Shown one piece after another: positions 9,109 through 18,729 of a stretch of DNA of 64,000 nucleotides (position 1 is its first letter; the number at the start of each line of letters is the position of its first letter). Under the pieces are notes generated by a model. It did no database searches, was not told the DNA's origin, and saw only the letters and a program-made list of their open reading frames with translations. Location of the stretch: NCBI GenBank assembly GCA_965213935.1, contig CBDCAO010000012.1, forward strand, positions 434,001 to 498,000, in the 5' to 3' direction. Made by a program: the position numbers and the translations under genes. Origin of the DNA: Bin52 sp965213935. Its GTDB lineage: Bacteria; Pseudomonadota; Alphaproteobacteria; Thalassobaculales; Thalassobaculaceae.

Positions 9109-10128
9109 TCAGACCCGCACCCTGTGCGCCAGGACCACGGCAGTGACAAACAGCGCAACGGCAACGGCCTGGTGCAGGATCGCCAGATCAATGTGCGCCA
9201 CGCTGAGCAGGGTTGCGACTCCGAGCGCAGACTGGACAAGAACCAGTCCGGTCAGCACGGCGGCGGCAGCCTGTACCTGCCCTGAAATCCCGGGCCTTGA
9301 TGCCCGGACCAGGAACGTTGCTCCCGCCGCGAGCGTGACCAGTGCCAGCACCCTGTGATGGAACTGCGCGGACCCGGGGTCATCGACCAGGGTTCGCCAC
9401 ACCGAACCGAGGTGGCCGTAGTCGGGCGGGATCAGAGATCCTCCCATCAGCGGAAACGTGTTGTAGACGCGTCCGCCGTCGAGCCCGGCGACAAGGGCGC
9501 CCGCCAGTACCGTGAGCCCCACCAGGCCGAGGCACAGGTCGGCATGACGCACGAGGCGTCTCGGTGAACTGGCTGATACCGGCGTGCGAAGATCGAGCAC
9601 GGTCCAGATCACAGTGCCGAGGATGACGAGGGCGAGCGACAGGTGAATCGCGAGCCGCAACGGGCTGACGTGCGGGTCGTCCACCAGTCCGCTTCGCACC
9701 ATCCACCAGCCGATCAGACCCTGAACACCCCCCAGCACGAGCAGCAACCAGCAGCGTGTCCGAAGACGGTCGGGCAGGCTCCCGCGCACCAGGAACCACA
9801 GGAACGGCATCGCGTAGACCAGTCCGATCAGCCGCCCCCACAGCCGATGCAGATATTCCCACCAGAAGATGCGCCGGAATTCGTCGAGCCCCATCCAGCT
9901 GTTGATCTGGCGATACTCGGGGGAGGCCTGGTACAGCGAGAAAACCCTGGCCCACTCCTCCTGTGACAGCGGCGGCAGAATGCCCAGCAGCGGCCGCCAC
10001 TCGACCATGGACAGACCGGAACCGGTCAGCCTGGTCATGCCGCCGATGATCACCATCAACCCGACCATGACGGCGACGAGCACAAGCCACGCCGCGACCG
10101 CACCGTCCGGCTCGCGCCGGACAGCCAT
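9109..10128 (-). CDS. ctaA: Heme A synthase
   Basis: A 339-residue integral membrane protein with about eight transmembrane helices that oxidises the C8 methyl of heme O to make heme A for aa3-type cytochrome oxidase. The family start GGMTRLTGSGLSMVEW and four heme-ligand histidine segments (EYLHRLWGRL, LAIHLSLAL, AQFHHRVLAL, AILHQAVAVAL) are visible. ATG 10128 is chosen because it overlaps by one base (TGATG) the stop of the upstream secreted-protein gene. Other ctaA neighbours such as the cox genes are not in this window. Confidence 0.93.
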   Translation of the reverse strand: MAVRREPDGAVAAWLVLVAVMVGLMVIIGGMTRLTGSGLSMVEWRPLLGILPPLSQEEWARVFSLYQASPEYRQINSWMGLDEFRRIFWWEYLHRLWGRLIGLVYAMPFLWFLVRGSLPDRLRTRCWLLLVLGGVQGLIGWWMVRSGLVDDPHVSPLRLAIHLSLALVILGTVIWTVLDLRTPVSASSPRRLVRHADLCLGLVGLTVLAGALVAGLDGGRVYNTFPLMGGSLIPPDYGHLGSVWRTLVDDPGSAQFHHRVLALVTLAAGATFLVRASRPGISGQVQAAAAVLTGLVLVQSALGVATLLSVAHIDLAILHQAVAVALFVTAVVLAHRVRV

Positions 10129-10682
10129 CAGCGGTCCGTGCTCTCGGCCGTGCACTGGAACTCCACATGATAGGTGTCACATGACAGGCCGGGCGCGCCG
10201 CACATGTCCGGCGCTCTCGGCAGGTCGGACCCGATCATCGGGATGATGCGAAGATCAATCATCGCGTCCTTGAGACCGTCGAGCGCCAGGACGGGTAGCG
10301 GCACATCAGGCTCCGGCAGTCCCGGCGCACCGGAGCCCGGTTTGCCACCGGGCTTGCCCCACAAACTCCCGTCCGCCTCCGTGCACAGGTTGATCGCCGC
10401 CTCCAGCGCGATCGCCGAGAGTTCGATCGCTCCCAGGGCGGTTCGCACCAGCAGCGTCCGGCTGCTCGCCGGCCCGATCGGCGCAACATGGAACAGCAGT
10501 GCGGCATCCTCCCCGGCAGCGGCCCGGAATGCATCCGCCGGATCCTCGATCGTAACCGGATCCCCGGCGCCCCCGGGACGCGGCACCGGCAGCAAGGGGA
10601 TATCGTGCGGCTGTGCCGTGGCGTCCTTCGCCCCCACGGTCACCAGCAGGAGCACCGCCAGTCCCGGCAGGATACGCGGCAT
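10128..10682 (-). CDS. Secreted protein of unknown function upstream of ctaA
   Basis: Starting at ATG 10682 the product has 184 residues with a clear signal peptide (MPRILPGLAVLLLVTVGAKD, cleavage likely after ATAQ or nearby). The mature part is rich in Pro and Gly (KPGGKPGSGAPGLPEPDVPL) and has several cysteines near the C-terminus (DMCGAPGLSCDTY, FQCTAE), compatible with periplasmic disulfides. I do not recognise a family. The stop overlaps the ctaA start, so the two are translated together. Confidence 0.6.
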   Translation of the reverse strand: MPRILPGLAVLLLVTVGAKDATAQPHDIPLLPVPRPGGAGDPVTIEDPADAFRAAAGEDAALLFHVAPIGPASSRTLLVRTALGAIELSAIALEAAINLCTEADGSLWGKPGGKPGSGAPGLPEPDVPLPVLALDGLKDAMIDLRIIPMIGSDLPRAPDMCGAPGLSCDTYHVEFQCTAESTDR

Positions 10683-10872
10683 GTTCCGGCCTCTCCGTCC
10701 TGCTCCAGCATGCACTCTAGCGAGTTCGGGACCGGATGGTACCGGTTTGTGTACTTCCGCATGAGCCCGGCCCCGAGTTCGATGCTTGCCCTGCGGTGCG
10801 CCCCAAGGCATGTTCTGCTCGCCTTGGCAGGGTCCTGGCGCGACACCTTTCGACGTCCGAGGAGCATGGCAG

Positions 10873-12048
10873 ATGAAACTGGGCATCGTCCGGGAACGGC
10901 GTCCTCACGAGCGACGGGTCGCGGCCTCCCCGGATACGGTCAAGAAACTGGTCGGCCTCGGTCTTGACGTGGTGGTCGAGCGGGGTGCGGGACTGACCGC
11001 GGCGATCCAGGACATCGCCTACGCCCAGGCGGGCGCAAGCCTGGTCGACACGCCGGCCGACGCGCTCGGCGACGCCGACATCGTGTTCAAGATCCGCAAG
11101 CCGTTCGGCCCCGACGAGCCGGACAACGAGGTCGATCTCATCAAGGATGGGGCGGTTCTGGCCTGCCTGATGGAACCCTACAGGGACCGGGGGCTGTTCA
11201 ATGCGATCGCGGCCCGCAACATCACGTGTTTCGCGCTGGAACTCATCCCGCGCATCACCCGGGCCCAGACCATGGACGTGCTGTCTTCCCAGGCCAACCT
11301 CGCCGGCTACAAGGCGGTGATCGAGGCCGGCGCCGCCTTCGGCCGGGCGTTTCCGATGATGATGACGGCCGCCGGCACCGTTCCGCCGGCCAAATGCATG
11401 ATCATGGGAGCCGGAGTGGCCGGCCTGCAGGCCATTGCCACCGCGCGTCGCCTGGGCGCGGTGGTATCCGCGACCGACGTGCGCCCGGCGGCGAAGGAAA
11501 ACGTCGAGAGCCTTGGTGCGACATTCGTCGCCGTGGAGGACGAGGAGTTCCGCCAGGCCGAAACGGCGGGCGGCTACGCCAGGGAGATGAGCCGGGAGTA
11601 CCGGGAAAAGCAGGCGGCGCTGATCGCGCAGACGATTTCGCGCCAGGACATCGTCATCTGCACGGCGCTGATCCCCGGTCGACCGGCGCCGGTTCTGGTG
11701 AGCGAGGACATGGTCAAGGCGATGAAGCCGGGTTCGGTGATCGTCGACCTGGCCGTCGAGCAGGGAGGCAACTGCCCGCTGTCGGTTTACGGCGAAACCG
11801 TCAGCGGGCACGGCGTCACCATCATCGGGCGCGCCAACATGCCGAGCGAAGTGGCGGTCGACGCTTCGGCACTGTTCTCGAAGAACCTGCTGAACTTCCT
11901 CACTCCCCTGATCGACAGCGACACCGGGCTGCTCTCGATCGACACCGAGGACGAGATCATCAAGGGATCGCTTGTCACCTGGCACGGTGCCGTGGTGCAT
12001 CCGGCCGTCCTCGAGTTGCAGGATGAGACCGGCGGAGAGGCGTCATGA
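10873..12048 (+). CDS. pntAA: NAD(P) transhydrogenase subunit alpha part 1 (domain I, NAD-binding)
   Basis: A 391-residue soluble subunit that binds NAD(H) in proton-translocating transhydrogenase, which makes NADPH from NADH using the proton gradient. The start MKLGIVRERRPHERRVA is typical, the dinucleotide motif is GAGVAGLQAIATARRLGA, and the RQD loop is visible (TISRQDIVICTALIPG). ATG 10873 is chosen over an in-frame ATG at 10786 because the latter adds an unrelated extension. It overlaps pntAB by four bases (ATGA). The split alpha subunit is typical of alphaproteobacteria. Confidence 0.95.
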   Translation: MKLGIVRERRPHERRVAASPDTVKKLVGLGLDVVVERGAGLTAAIQDIAYAQAGASLVDTPADALGDADIVFKIRKPFGPDEPDNEVDLIKDGAVLACLMEPYRDRGLFNAIAARNITCFALELIPRITRAQTMDVLSSQANLAGYKAVIEAGAAFGRAFPMMMTAAGTVPPAKCMIMGAGVAGLQAIATARRLGAVVSATDVRPAAKENVESLGATFVAVEDEEFRQAETAGGYAREMSREYREKQAALIAQTISRQDIVICTALIPGRPAPVLVSEDMVKAMKPGSVIVDLAVEQGGNCPLSVYGETVSGHGVTIIGRANMPSEVAVDASALFSKNLLNFLTPLIDSDTGLLSIDTEDEIIKGSLVTWHGAVVHPAVLELQDETGGEAS

Positions 12049-12455
12049 CCCCTGAACAGCTGATCGAACGGGCAAACCGGCTGGCAGAGGAGTCCCGCGA
12101 GGTCGCCGAGCACGCGGCCGAGCTGATCCGCCAGGCGACATCCGCCACGCCCGAGATCGCCCCGGCAGCGGGCATCGATCCGTTCCTGTTCGGCCTCACG
12201 GTCCTCGTGCTGTCCTGTTTCGTCGGATACTACGTGGTCTGGCGGGTCACTCCGGCGTTGCACTCGCCGCTGATGAGTGTGACCAATGCCATTTCCTCGG
12301 TGATCATTGTCGGCGCCCTGATCGCCGCCGGCCCCGCCGAGATGAACTTCTCGCAGATCATGGGTTTTTGCGCTGTCGTCCTGGCGTCGGTCAACATCTT
12401 CGGCGGCTTCATCGTCACGCAGCGCATGCTCTCCATGTTCCGGAAGAAACGCTGA
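12045..12455 (+). CDS. pntAB: NAD(P) transhydrogenase subunit alpha part 2 (membrane)
   Basis: A 136-residue membrane subunit. An N-terminal soluble helix of about 40 residues is followed by three or four transmembrane helices (DPFLFGLTVLVLSCFVGYYV onward). PLMSVTNAISSVIIVGAL is the conserved segment lining the proton channel. It overlaps pntAA by four bases and lies 21 bases before pntB, so all three are one transcription unit. Confidence 0.93.
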   Translation: MTPEQLIERANRLAEESREVAEHAAELIRQATSATPEIAPAAGIDPFLFGLTVLVLSCFVGYYVVWRVTPALHSPLMSVTNAISSVIIVGALIAAGPAEMNFSQIMGFCAVVLASVNIFGGFIVTQRMLSMFRKKR

Positions 12456-12476
12456 TCCGGCAGGTGCGACATCGCG

Positions 12477-13874
12477 ATGATCCAGATCCCTGAAAACCTC
12501 TCTGCAATCCTCTACCTGGTCTCGGGCGTGTGTTTCATCCTCGCCCTGAGGGGACTGAGTTCGCCGGACACCGCGCGCAAGGGAAACCTGTTCGGCGTTG
12601 CCGGCATGGTCCTTGCCGTCGGAACCACGGCGGCACTGCCCGCAGTACTGAGCTACGAGGTGATCATCGCCGGTATCGTGATCGGCGGAGCGATCGGTAC
12701 GCTGATCGCGCGGAAGATCGAGATGACCGCGCTGCCGCAGCTGGTAGCGGCGTTTCACAGTCTGGTCGGTCTCGCCGCATGTTTCGTGGCCGCAGCCGCG
12801 TTCTACCGCCCCGAAGCCTACGGGATCGGACGGTTTCTCGACATCGGCACCGCCAGCCTGATCGAGATGTCACTCGGGCTTGCGATCGGCGCCGTCACCT
12901 TTACCGGCTCCATCATCGCCTTCGGGAAGCTGCAGGGACTGATCAGCGGCGCCCCGCTGGTCTTTCCGGGCCAGCACCTGCTGAACGCCGTGCTCGGAAT
13001 CGGGCTGGTGGCGCTGGTGGTCCTGCTGGTCCAGGTCCAGTCGGAGGTCACCTTCTGGAGCATTCTGGCGCTTTCGCTGCTGATCGGGATTCTGATCATC
13101 GCCCCCATCGGCGGTGCGGACATGCCGGTCGTGATCTCCATGCTGAACTCGTATTCGGGCTGGGCGGCCTGCGGGATCGGGTTCACGCTTTCGAACAGCC
13201 TGCTGATCATCACCGGGGCCCTCGTGGGATCCTCGGGTGCGATCCTGTCCTACATCATGTGCAAGGGGATGAACCGGTCGTTCTTCAGCGTGATTCTGGG
13301 CGGGTTCGGTGGTGAATCCGAAGCAGCAGGAACGTCCCGCGGCGACAGGGCGATCAAGTCGGGAAGTGCCGAGGATGCGGCCTTCATCATGGAAAACGCG
13401 TCTTCGGTCATCATCGTTCCCGGATACGGCATGGCGGTCGCACAGGCGCAGCACACGCTACGCGAAATGGGCGATATCCTGCGCCAGCGCGGGGTCAGCG
13501 TGCGCTATGCCATTCACCCGGTGGCAGGCCGCATGCCCGGTCACATGAACGTTCTGCTCGCCGAGGCGAATGTTCCCTATGACCACGTCCTTGAACTCGA
13601 GGAGATCAATCGCGACTTCCCCCAGACCGATGTCGCCTTCGTCATCGGGGCCAACGACGTCACCAACCCGGCCGCCAAGACCGACCCGACAAGCCCGATC
13701 TACGGCATGCCGATCCTCGACGTCGAGAACGCGCGGACAGTGCTGTTCGTCAAGCGGTCCCTGGCGTCGGGATATGCCGGCGTCGACAACGAACTGTTCT
13801 TCCGTGACAACACCATGATGCTGTTCGCCGACGCCAAGAAGATGTGCGAGGAAATCGTCATCGCGCTCAGCTGA
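12477..13874 (+). CDS. pntB: NAD(P) transhydrogenase subunit beta
   Basis: A 465-residue subunit with about eight N-terminal transmembrane helices and a C-terminal NADP(H)-binding domain III (about residues 290-465). The NADP-binding fold shows VIIVPGYGMAVAQAQ, HPVAGRMPGHMNVLLAEA and GANDVTNPAAKTDPTSPI, all conserved in PntB. It completes the proton-pumping transhydrogenase begun by pntAA-pntAB. The hairpin-poor 264-base gap after it separates it from the convergent hemY. Confidence 0.96.
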   Translation: MIQIPENLSAILYLVSGVCFILALRGLSSPDTARKGNLFGVAGMVLAVGTTAALPAVLSYEVIIAGIVIGGAIGTLIARKIEMTALPQLVAAFHSLVGLAACFVAAAAFYRPEAYGIGRFLDIGTASLIEMSLGLAIGAVTFTGSIIAFGKLQGLISGAPLVFPGQHLLNAVLGIGLVALVVLLVQVQSEVTFWSILALSLLIGILIIAPIGGADMPVVISMLNSYSGWAACGIGFTLSNSLLIITGALVGSSGAILSYIMCKGMNRSFFSVILGGFGGESEAAGTSRGDRAIKSGSAEDAAFIMENASSVIIVPGYGMAVAQAQHTLREMGDILRQRGVSVRYAIHPVAGRMPGHMNVLLAEANVPYDHVLELEEINRDFPQTDVAFVIGANDVTNPAAKTDPTSPIYGMPILDVENARTVLFVKRSLASGYAGVDNELFFRDNTMMLFADAKKMCEEIVIALS

Positions 13875-14138
13875 GCCGCGCCGGTTCCGGCCGGAGACCA
13901 ACGCCACGCACACAACGCGCAACCAGGTGGTTCCGGAAACCCCCGCAAGCGCAACGCGGCGTGACTTGTCCGGCCGCGGTCCGGTCGGGACCGGCCGATG
14001 CCCCCGCCAACCCGCAAGGGCAGGCATCCGGTGCCGGCAGGACCACCGTGTTCACCCTGCGAGCGCGACTTCCATCCACCCGCACGTGATCCGAGGATCA
14101 CAGACCCTCCGGCGAACAGCGCGTGTGCGCGCCGGTCT

Positions 14139-15542
14139 TCAGGCCTGTACGGTCGCAACCTCGCGCCGGTCGGCGTCCGCCGGGGCCGGGGTCGCGGTGA
14201 CCGGGCTTTCGATCACCACCTCCGGCTCGGGCGGGACCGGCAGCAGTGCCACTCCCGGTGGTTTGCGCCAGTCAATGGTCGCAAACGCGCCGCAGTTTCC
14301 GCACAGCGCCCCCCAGTCCGGCGATCCGGCGCCACAGGACCGGCAGGTCCAGGCCTCGTCCGCCGGCGCCCCGGCCGCCCGCTCCAGCCAGGACCGGGCG
14401 GACGCACTGTCTCCGTGCTCCTCCTGCTCGAGCCGCGCCATCAGCATGCAGGCCCGGGCCCCGGCCTCATCGGGCAGGCCCAGTCCGGCAAGGACGCGGC
14501 GCGCCTCGCCCCAGAACCGGCTGTCGAGAGCGGCCGCGGCAATGGCGAGCCGGCTCTCCCGTTCGTCCTGGGTATCGGAGGTCAGCCGCTGGATCCGGCG
14601 AAACCGGTCAAGCGGCGTGTCCTGTGGCCAAAGTCCGGTGTAGACCGTCACCAGATCGGGATGCGGCCGCTTCGGCCAGGAGGTTTCGATCAGCCGTGCC
14701 GCCGCCCGGGTCTTGCCGCTGCGTGCGAGCGATCTGCACTTCAGGACAATCGCGGGAATGAAGTCGGAGGCGGTGGAAAGCGCGCGCTCGGACAGTTCGA
14801 ACGCCTCCGTGACCCGGCCTGCATCCAGCTCTTCCTGCGCCCTGGCCGAGAAGATCGCAACACGGTGCTCCAGCGCCTCGCCCTCGGGCCTGATCTTGCG
14901 CCGGACCGCGTCGAACAGGGTCGCCTGGGCGTCGGCCCACCGTCCGGCCCGTGACTGCAGGTCAAACAGCGTCTCGACGACAAAGCTCGAGTCCGGCCGC
15001 AGCCGGCGCGCGCGTTCCGCAATGGCGAACGCCTGTTCGGTGTCGTTCTCGCGCAGCGCCTGGCGCAGCAGGCCGGTCAGGCCGAGAAAGGCGGTTTCCT
15101 CGTTGTGCGTGAGCGCATCGAAGTACCGCCTGGCCGCTTCCTCGTCGCCGCTCAGTGCCGCTGCCTGGGCCGACAGCAGCCGTGTGACCTCGGGCTCCCG
15201 CAGCAGGGAATCGGCACGGCGCGCCAGGCGCATGGTTTCCTCGCGGTCCCCCGCCGTCGCCGCAGCCATGCCGAGCGCCAGGGCACGATACCCCTCCTCG
15301 CGCCGGCGCGCCGTGCGCCGCGCAACGAAGCTGCCCGGCGCACGCGAGACCGCACGCCAGACCGCGAGCGTCATGTTGAACAGCATGACCAGCCCGACCA
15401 CCGCCACGATCAGCAGGGCAAACTGCGTCTCCACCCGGTAGCCCAGCCAGTCCACCACGACGGTGCCCGGGTGGTCGGCCAGCCAGACCGCGGCGACAAC
15501 CAGGACCGCGAGTTGCACGAAATACAGCAGGATCAGGCGCAT
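14139..15542 (-). CDS. hemY: HemY-type TPR membrane protein
   Basis: A 467-residue inner-membrane protein. Two N-terminal transmembrane helices (about residues 3-20 and 41-60) with the family loop DHPGTVVVDWLGYRVET precede an array of tetratricopeptide-like helices. The C-terminus carries a four-cysteine zinc ribbon, CRSCGAGSPDWGALCGNC, seen in alphaproteobacterial members. HemY is encoded with heme biosynthesis genes but is not the oxidase of the same name in Gram-positives; its exact role is unclear. Last gene of hemC-hemD-mitofilin-hemY. Confidence 0.9.
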   Translation of the reverse strand: MRLILLYFVQLAVLVVAAVWLADHPGTVVVDWLGYRVETQFALLIVAVVGLVMLFNMTLAVWRAVSRAPGSFVARRTARRREEGYRALALGMAAATAGDREETMRLARRADSLLREPEVTRLLSAQAAALSGDEEAARRYFDALTHNEETAFLGLTGLLRQALRENDTEQAFAIAERARRLRPDSSFVVETLFDLQSRAGRWADAQATLFDAVRRKIRPEGEALEHRVAIFSARAQEELDAGRVTEAFELSERALSTASDFIPAIVLKCRSLARSGKTRAAARLIETSWPKRPHPDLVTVYTGLWPQDTPLDRFRRIQRLTSDTQDERESRLAIAAAALDSRFWGEARRVLAGLGLPDEAGARACMLMARLEQEEHGDSASARSWLERAAGAPADEAWTCRSCGAGSPDWGALCGNCGAFATIDWRKPPGVALLPVPPEPEVVIESPVTATPAPADADRREVATVQA

Positions 15543-15548
15543 CGTTCC

Positions 15549-16946
15549 CTACCCGCTCGCCAGCCCGGCCAGTACCGCCGCCTCCAGAGAGGCCATGGCG
15601 GCATCCACGGCAAGCCGGCTGAGGGCCCCGGCCAGCCAGTCCGCAACGGCTGCGGCGGCAGCGCCCTCGAGCATCTCCAGCGTCGCAACCGCGCCGGCGA
15701 GATCGCCGTCGGCAAGCGCGGTCTCGGCCGCGGCCACACGCGCCTCGAGACTGTCGGGTGCCACATCCTCGACCTGCCGGATCGTGACCAGCGACGTCAC
15801 CCTGGCCAGCACCTCGCCGACCAGTCCCTCGGCCGCCTCGGCGGCGCGGCCCTGCAGCGCGGCGCGGCCAACATCAGAAAACCCGGCCCTCAACCGGTCC
15901 AGCGTCGGCACGCCGGCATCGGCGCCCGGCTCGAGTGCCGCAAGCGCCGCCTCGACGTCCGGCTCGCCGGCGAATACCGGACGAAGTGTTTCGAGGTGCC
16001 GGCGCCAGGGTTTCGAAGTGGCCGTGGCAATCCGCAGCTGTCCGAGACCGATCAGGGCGAAGGCAAGCCGTTCGCGGTCGGGGCGTTCGAGTTGCGCCGC
16101 CAGCACGTCGATGCGCCGTTCAAGGCCCGAGACCTGCTTACTGACTGCACCGGTCTCGGCCCGTGCCACGTCGAGTTGTTCCCGGACCGCACCCGTCTCG
16201 GCCCGTGCCGCATCGAGCTGCTCGGGCAGAACGCGCTCGCGGGACTCCACGGCCGCCACCTGCTCGGCGATCTGCAGCAGGCGCGACATGAACTGTGGAA
16301 AACTCCCGCCCTGCTCGTCGACGAATTCGAGATGCTCCATGCGGGTCTCGAGATCAGCCAGTCGCGCCGCCAGTTCGCGTGTTTCCCCGACAGTCCTTTC
16401 CCGCGCCGCTCCGGTGCCTGCCGCCAGTTCCTTGCCGGCCGCTTCCAGCCGGTCCAGGCGTTCCTCGATCGCGGCCAGACGGGGCTGCCATTCCTCCCGC
16501 AGCGCCTCGAGATCGACGGCCACGGCGGTCACGGCCGCCGCGGGCCCGGCCCGGGTTTCGGTCTCCGCCGTGATGTCACCGGGCGGAGCGGCTGTCTCCG
16601 TCGCCGCGGCAGACGCGGCCGGTGCCGGACCCGAGGGGTGGGGCACCGTGCTGGCAGCGCCGTCCGCTTCCGTCCCCGACCCGCCCGTCATCCATGACGG
16701 CAGCCCGAGGCCTTGCTCGATGTCGCCGAGGTCGGCCCCGACCGCAGCCAGAAGCGGAGCGACACCGCCGCGCCAGGAAGAATAGCTGGCGATCAGGACG
16801 CCGAGGACGAGGATGACGGCACCCGCCACCAGCAGCGGAACGCGCCGGGTCCGCAGGATCGAAGACGGCCTGACATCGATGACCGGGCCGGCGCCGGGCG
16901 ACGCCGCCGCGGGCTTTTCCCGATCACTTTCGTTCGGTGACGACAT
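15549..16946 (-). CDS. Mitofilin/Mic60-like inner-membrane protein
   Basis: A 465-residue protein with a cytoplasmic acidic and proline-rich N-terminus, one transmembrane helix near residues 36-55 (RVPLLVAGAVILVLGVLIAS), a long predicted coiled coil (about 150-290, with a near-repeat of LDAARAETGAVREQ / LDVARAETGAVREQ) and a C-terminal helical mitofilin domain. Alphaproteobacterial homologues of mitochondrial Mic60 sit in this position between hemD and hemY and shape intracytoplasmic membranes. Six bases separate it from hemY. Family is inferred from architecture and gene order, since sequence conservation is weak. Confidence 0.8.
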   Translation of the reverse strand: MSSPNESDREKPAAASPGAGPVIDVRPSSILRTRRVPLLVAGAVILVLGVLIASYSSWRGGVAPLLAAVGADLGDIEQGLGLPSWMTGGSGTEADGAASTVPHPSGPAPAASAAATETAAPPGDITAETETRAGPAAAVTAVAVDLEALREEWQPRLAAIEERLDRLEAAGKELAAGTGAARERTVGETRELAARLADLETRMEHLEFVDEQGGSFPQFMSRLLQIAEQVAAVESRERVLPEQLDAARAETGAVREQLDVARAETGAVSKQVSGLERRIDVLAAQLERPDRERLAFALIGLGQLRIATATSKPWRRHLETLRPVFAGEPDVEAALAALEPGADAGVPTLDRLRAGFSDVGRAALQGRAAEAAEGLVGEVLARVTSLVTIRQVEDVAPDSLEARVAAAETALADGDLAGAVATLEMLEGAAAAAVADWLAGALSRLAVDAAMASLEAAVLAGLASG

Positions 16947-16991
16947 GCTCCCGTCCGGCTTGCCAGTTCCGGTCTGACAATAGCAGGTTCG

Positions 16992-17711
16992 TCATGGCTT
17001 GTGTGTTCCGCCGGGGAGCAGGTCGACCATCGCGGACCGGTCGGGCCGGGCCGCGATCCTGACTGCCCTCCACTCGAGTTCATGGGCCGCTTCCGCAACC
17101 GCCGGACTGAGACAGAAGGCGATCATGCCCCCGGTCGCCGATGCCAGTCCGGCCCGCCGGAGCAGTTCGGCGAACAGGCGCGCAGAGCGCGGCGAGAAAT
17201 GCAGGACGCCGTCGATCCCGCCGGCGGCAAGCGCACGACTCGCCGCCGCACTCAGCGCCTCCACGGCCTCGGCCCGGTAGACCACCCGCCGCTCGAGCCG
17301 GTACCCCGCCGCCTCCAGGCGGGGCTGCAGATCGCCGTGCGTCACCTCCCCGCACAGCCAGAGCAGCCGGCCGGCTTCCGGACTGAACCTGCGGATCACC
17401 AGCTCCGCCAGGTCGGCGGCGTCACCGGCCGCCGACAGGACCACACGGTGGCCGGCATGTCGCACCCGACGGGCGGTCGCTTCCCCGGCGCAGCAGATGG
17501 CCAGCGCCGGATCGACGTCGGCGGACGCCAGCGCCGGCAGAGCGCCGACGCTCGTCAGCAGCACCGCCTGCAGTCCCCACCCGGGCACCGGACCGGGCGG
17601 AAGCTCGATGCGTCTCATCACCGGTGAAATCACCGTCTCCAGCCCGCGACGCTCAAGCAGTGCGGCGAGCCGCAGCGAGTCCCGCATCGGCCGGGTCAGC
17701 AGCAGCCGCAC
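16992..17711 (-). CDS. hemD: Uroporphyrinogen-III synthase
   Basis: A 239-residue cytoplasmic enzyme that closes hydroxymethylbilane into uroporphyrinogen III. HemD is poorly conserved; what can be seen is the N-terminal LLLTRPMRDSLRLAALL with the typical TRP motif, the domain-exchange segment and HFSPRSARLFAEL in the second domain. Length and the position six bases after hemC settle the assignment. It lies 45 bases before the mitofilin-like gene. Confidence 0.88.
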   Translation of the reverse strand: MRLLLTRPMRDSLRLAALLERRGLETVISPVMRRIELPPGPVPGWGLQAVLLTSVGALPALASADVDPALAICCAGEATARRVRHAGHRVVLSAAGDAADLAELVIRRFSPEAGRLLWLCGEVTHGDLQPRLEAAGYRLERRVVYRAEAVEALSAAASRALAAGGIDGVLHFSPRSARLFAELLRRAGLASATGGMIAFCLSPAVAEAAHELEWRAVRIAARPDRSAMVDLLPGGTHKP

Positions 17712-17717
17712 GGTGCA

Positions 17718-18641
17718 TTACCGCGACGCGGCGGCACCGGCAGACCGGCGCAATGCCCGGCCAACCACGCAACCAAGCGCTTCCGGAGCATCCGCAGGTC
17801 CGGCGCTTTCTGCGTTGTGTCCGGGTCCTGGACCGGCCCCGGCATGCCACCCGGCGAGCCTCAGCCGTCCGGGCCGCACGAAGAGGGCGTGTCCCGCAAT
17901 CGGGGTCCGGCATGTCCCGTCGAGTTCCGCCAGCATCGCGCGTTCGGCGCGCACCGCCAGTTCGCTCTCGCGGTGGGAGATTGCCCTCATCCACCGGAAT
18001 ACCCTCCCGTCATCGAGGCGGCACTGGATGCCGATCGCCCCCTGGCCCACAGCCGGCAGCATGTCCTCGACCGGGAGTATCCTCGTTGCGCGTTCATGGA
18101 GACCAAGCCGGCGAAGCCCGGCCAGGGCCAGAACCGTGGCGGCGACGGCGCCCTCGTCGAGCCGGGCGAGCCGCGTCTCCACGTTGCCGCGCAACGGCAC
18201 GATCCGCAGGTCCGGACGGCGGGTGCGAAGCTGCGCCGCGCGCCGGACCGAGGAGGTGCCGACCACAGCTCCCTGTGGCAGTTCCGCGACATCCGCGGCA
18301 ACGGGCGAGAGAAATGCGTCGCGCGGATCCTCGCGCGGCAGAACGGCCGCAATCGCGGTCCCGTCGGTCAGCACCGTCTCCACGTCCTTCATCGAATGCA
18401 CGGCGGCATCGATCCGGTTCTCGAGCAGCGCCTGCTCGATCTCCTTGCAGAACAGCCCCTTGCCGCCGATGTCCGCCAGCGGCCGGTCCCTGACCCGGTC
18501 TCCCGTGGTGGTGATCGCCACCACCTCGACCGCTCCGTCGCGGCCGAGCTCGGCATGAATCGAACCGAGGCGCGCGCGCACCTCTCCAGCCTGTGCGAGT
18601 GCCAGCCTGGACCCCCGGGTTCCGATCCGAACCAGCGGCAT
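17718..18641 (-). CDS. hemC: Hydroxymethylbilane synthase (porphobilinogen deaminase)
   Basis: A 307-residue enzyme joining four porphobilinogen units. The start MPLVRIGTRGSRLALAQA, the catalytic-aspartate region HSMKDVETVL, the arginine segment GTSSVRRAAQLRTRRPDL and RGNVETRL are all present. The cofactor-attachment cysteine is in DGTCRTPIAGHA. An in-frame ATG at 18653 would add four residues. First gene of the heme cluster, divergent from tsaD. Confidence 0.95.
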   Translation of the reverse strand: MPLVRIGTRGSRLALAQAGEVRARLGSIHAELGRDGAVEVVAITTTGDRVRDRPLADIGGKGLFCKEIEQALLENRIDAAVHSMKDVETVLTDGTAIAAVLPREDPRDAFLSPVAADVAELPQGAVVGTSSVRRAAQLRTRRPDLRIVPLRGNVETRLARLDEGAVAATVLALAGLRRLGLHERATRILPVEDMLPAVGQGAIGIQCRLDDGRVFRWMRAISHRESELAVRAERAMLAELDGTCRTPIAGHALFVRPGRLRLAGWHAGAGPGPGHNAESAGPADAPEALGCVVGRALRRSAGAAASR

Positions 18642-18729
18642 GCTAGGTTTCATGGCCGGTCGCAGACGGCATCACAGTTCATGTCCAGCCCTCGTCCAGG
18701 TTCCCGCGCACCACACCATGAAGGCGCCC

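Noticed and set aside
10717..12000. A 427-codon minus-strand frame opposite pntAA
   Set aside because: Composition is that of an antisense shadow; pntAA is clear on the plus strand.
14139..15542. Reading hemY as protoporphyrinogen oxidase
   Set aside because: The product has two N-terminal membrane helices, TPR-like repeats and a zinc ribbon and no FAD motif, so it is the proteobacterial HemY membrane protein.
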